From: Alphaproteobacteria bacterium UBA3439
Lineage (GTDB): Bacteria; Pseudomonadota; Alphaproteobacteria; Puniceispirillales; Puniceispirillaceae
Direction of reading: 5' to 3'
Assembly (NCBI GenBank): GCA_002378605.1
Contig: DFSK01000095.1
Span: forward strand, 444 to 14,365
Length of the DNA stretch: 13,922 nt
Shown: positions 13,231 to 13,922 of the stretch, piece after piece
How the letters are laid out: the number at the start of each line of letters is the position of its first letter
How positions within the stretch are numbered: position 1 is the stretch's first letter
Made by a program: the position numbers and the translations under genes
The notes under the pieces: generated by a model
What the model saw: the letters and a program-made list of their open reading frames with translations, nothing else
What the model was told of the DNA's origin: nothing
The model's database searches: none

Positions 13231-13922
13231 ATGAATATCAGTGATAATGAACCAGAAATTGTAAAGCCCGGTATTTTCGCGCGGTTGCGTGGGTGGTTTT
13301 TTACCGGTCTTTTGGTCACGGCACCAGTTTTATTGACCGTCTATATCACATGGGCCGCGATTGAATTGATCGATGGTCAGGTGAAGAAGCTTATTCCGGC
13401 TTTTTCAACTTGGAGCCTTGGCGATATCCCGGGCGCAGGGCTTGTTGTTGGCGGCGTGATGATCACGCTGATTGGCGCGGTCGCCGCCGGTTTCTTGGGG
13501 CGCTGGATTATCCGGCTTGGCGAATCTTTGCTTAATCGCATGCCAGTGGTTCGCACGATCTATGGCGCCACAAAGCAGATTTTGGAAACCGTGATTTCAG
13601 CCCAGTCCGATGCGTTTCGCGAGGTGGTTCTTGTTGAATATCCGCGCCGTGGTTTGTGGGTTATTGGTTTTGTAACCGGCTCGACAAAGGGTGAAGTTGC
13701 CCGATTGGTTCCAGGGTCAAATGTAAATGTGTTTATCCCGACAACGCCAAACCCAACATCAGGCTTTTTGCTGTTTTGCCCGGTGAAAGATATCATCCAT
13801 CTTGATATGACGAATGAAGAAGCGGTGAAGCTGGTTGTCTCGGGCGGTATCGTATCGCCGCCAGATAAAGCAAAAGATGCCGGTAAAGCTGCGCAAAAAC
13901 CTGCTGCGAAAAAGACCGTTGC
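13231..13922 (+). CDS. DUF502 family membrane protein, 3' end cut by the window
   Basis: The 230 visible residues have no stop before the right edge. A hydrophilic N-terminus (MNISDNEPEIVKPGIFARLR) is followed by two membrane segments (about residues 22-46 and 68-94). After these come the family hallmarks: NRMPVVRTIYGATKQILE, VVLVEYPRRGLWVIGFVTG and VFIPTTPNPTSGFLLFCP. The last 25 residues are an Ala/Lys-rich tail (KAKDAGKAAQKPAAKK), so little is probably missing. The molecular function of DUF502 proteins is unknown to me. They are widespread two-pass membrane proteins. AGGA seven bases before the ATG supports the start. It is divergent from mazG, with 217 bp between them. Confidence 0.88.
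   Translation, partial: MNISDNEPEIVKPGIFARLRGWFFTGLLVTAPVLLTVYITWAAIELIDGQVKKLIPAFSTWSLGDIPGAGLVVGGVMITLIGAVAAGFLGRWIIRLGESLLNRMPVVRTIYGATKQILETVISAQSDAFREVVLVEYPRRGLWVIGFVTGSTKGEVARLVPGSNVNVFIPTTPNPTSGFLLFCPVKDIIHLDMTNEEAVKLVVSGGIVSPPDKAKDAGKAAQKPAAKKTV

Noticed and set aside
13131..13319. 62-codon minus-strand frame across the DUF502 start and hairpins
   Set aside because: It overlaps the well-supported DUF502 start on the other strand and shows no conserved features or ribosome site.

Overview
The window is a stretch of bacterial chromosome, almost certainly alphaproteobacterial. The evidence is the gene block dusB-ntrB-ntrC-ntrY-ntrX-trkA-hfq, the fused ispDF gene, and the closest resemblance of each protein. 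Base composition is moderate (roughly half G+C by eye) and intergenic spaces are very short, which would fit a streamlined marine lineage such as SAR116 (Puniceispirillales) better than a high-GC rhizobium or Rhodobacter. That placement is inference. I see no insertion sequence, prophage, CRISPR, tRNA or rRNA.

Layout. On the minus strand, positions 1-2114 hold ispDF (isoprenoid precursors), pgpA (phosphatidylglycerol synthesis) and the start of a cinA-like amidase gene. A possible 32-codon small ORF (2162-2260) lies just upstream of ispDF, directly behind a perfect TATAAT. On the plus strand, 2338-10926 is a tightly packed run: dusB (tRNA dihydrouridine synthase), ntrB/ntrC (nitrogen two-component pair), ntrY/ntrX (second, membrane-bound pair) and trkA (potassium channel regulator). 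Every junction overlaps by 1-4 nt or is separated by one base, so the genes are probably co-transcribed and translationally coupled. After a 167-bp spacer come hfq and, overlapping its end, an inositol-monophosphatase-family gene where most relatives have hflX. A minus-strand mazG converges on it with an 8-bp gap. A DUF502 membrane-protein gene starts at 13231, behind a short leader with two tandem hairpins, and runs off the end.

The main biological point is that both response regulators, NtrC and NtrX, keep receiver, AAA+ ATPase and Fis-type DNA-binding domains, but both lack the GAFTGA loop that contacts sigma-54. Together they suggest that nitrogen and redox control in this organism works without sigma-54, as known for Rhodobacter capsulatus NtrC. 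Other observations are a His/Asn-rich insertion in IspD containing a 15-nt tandem duplication, a G8 tract just before hfq, and the missing hflX.

No gene-free stretch exceeds 300 bases. The longest are 2115-2337 (small ORF and divergent start signals), 13014-13230 (hairpins, weak promoter) and 10927-11093 (weak hfq promoter, G8 tract).
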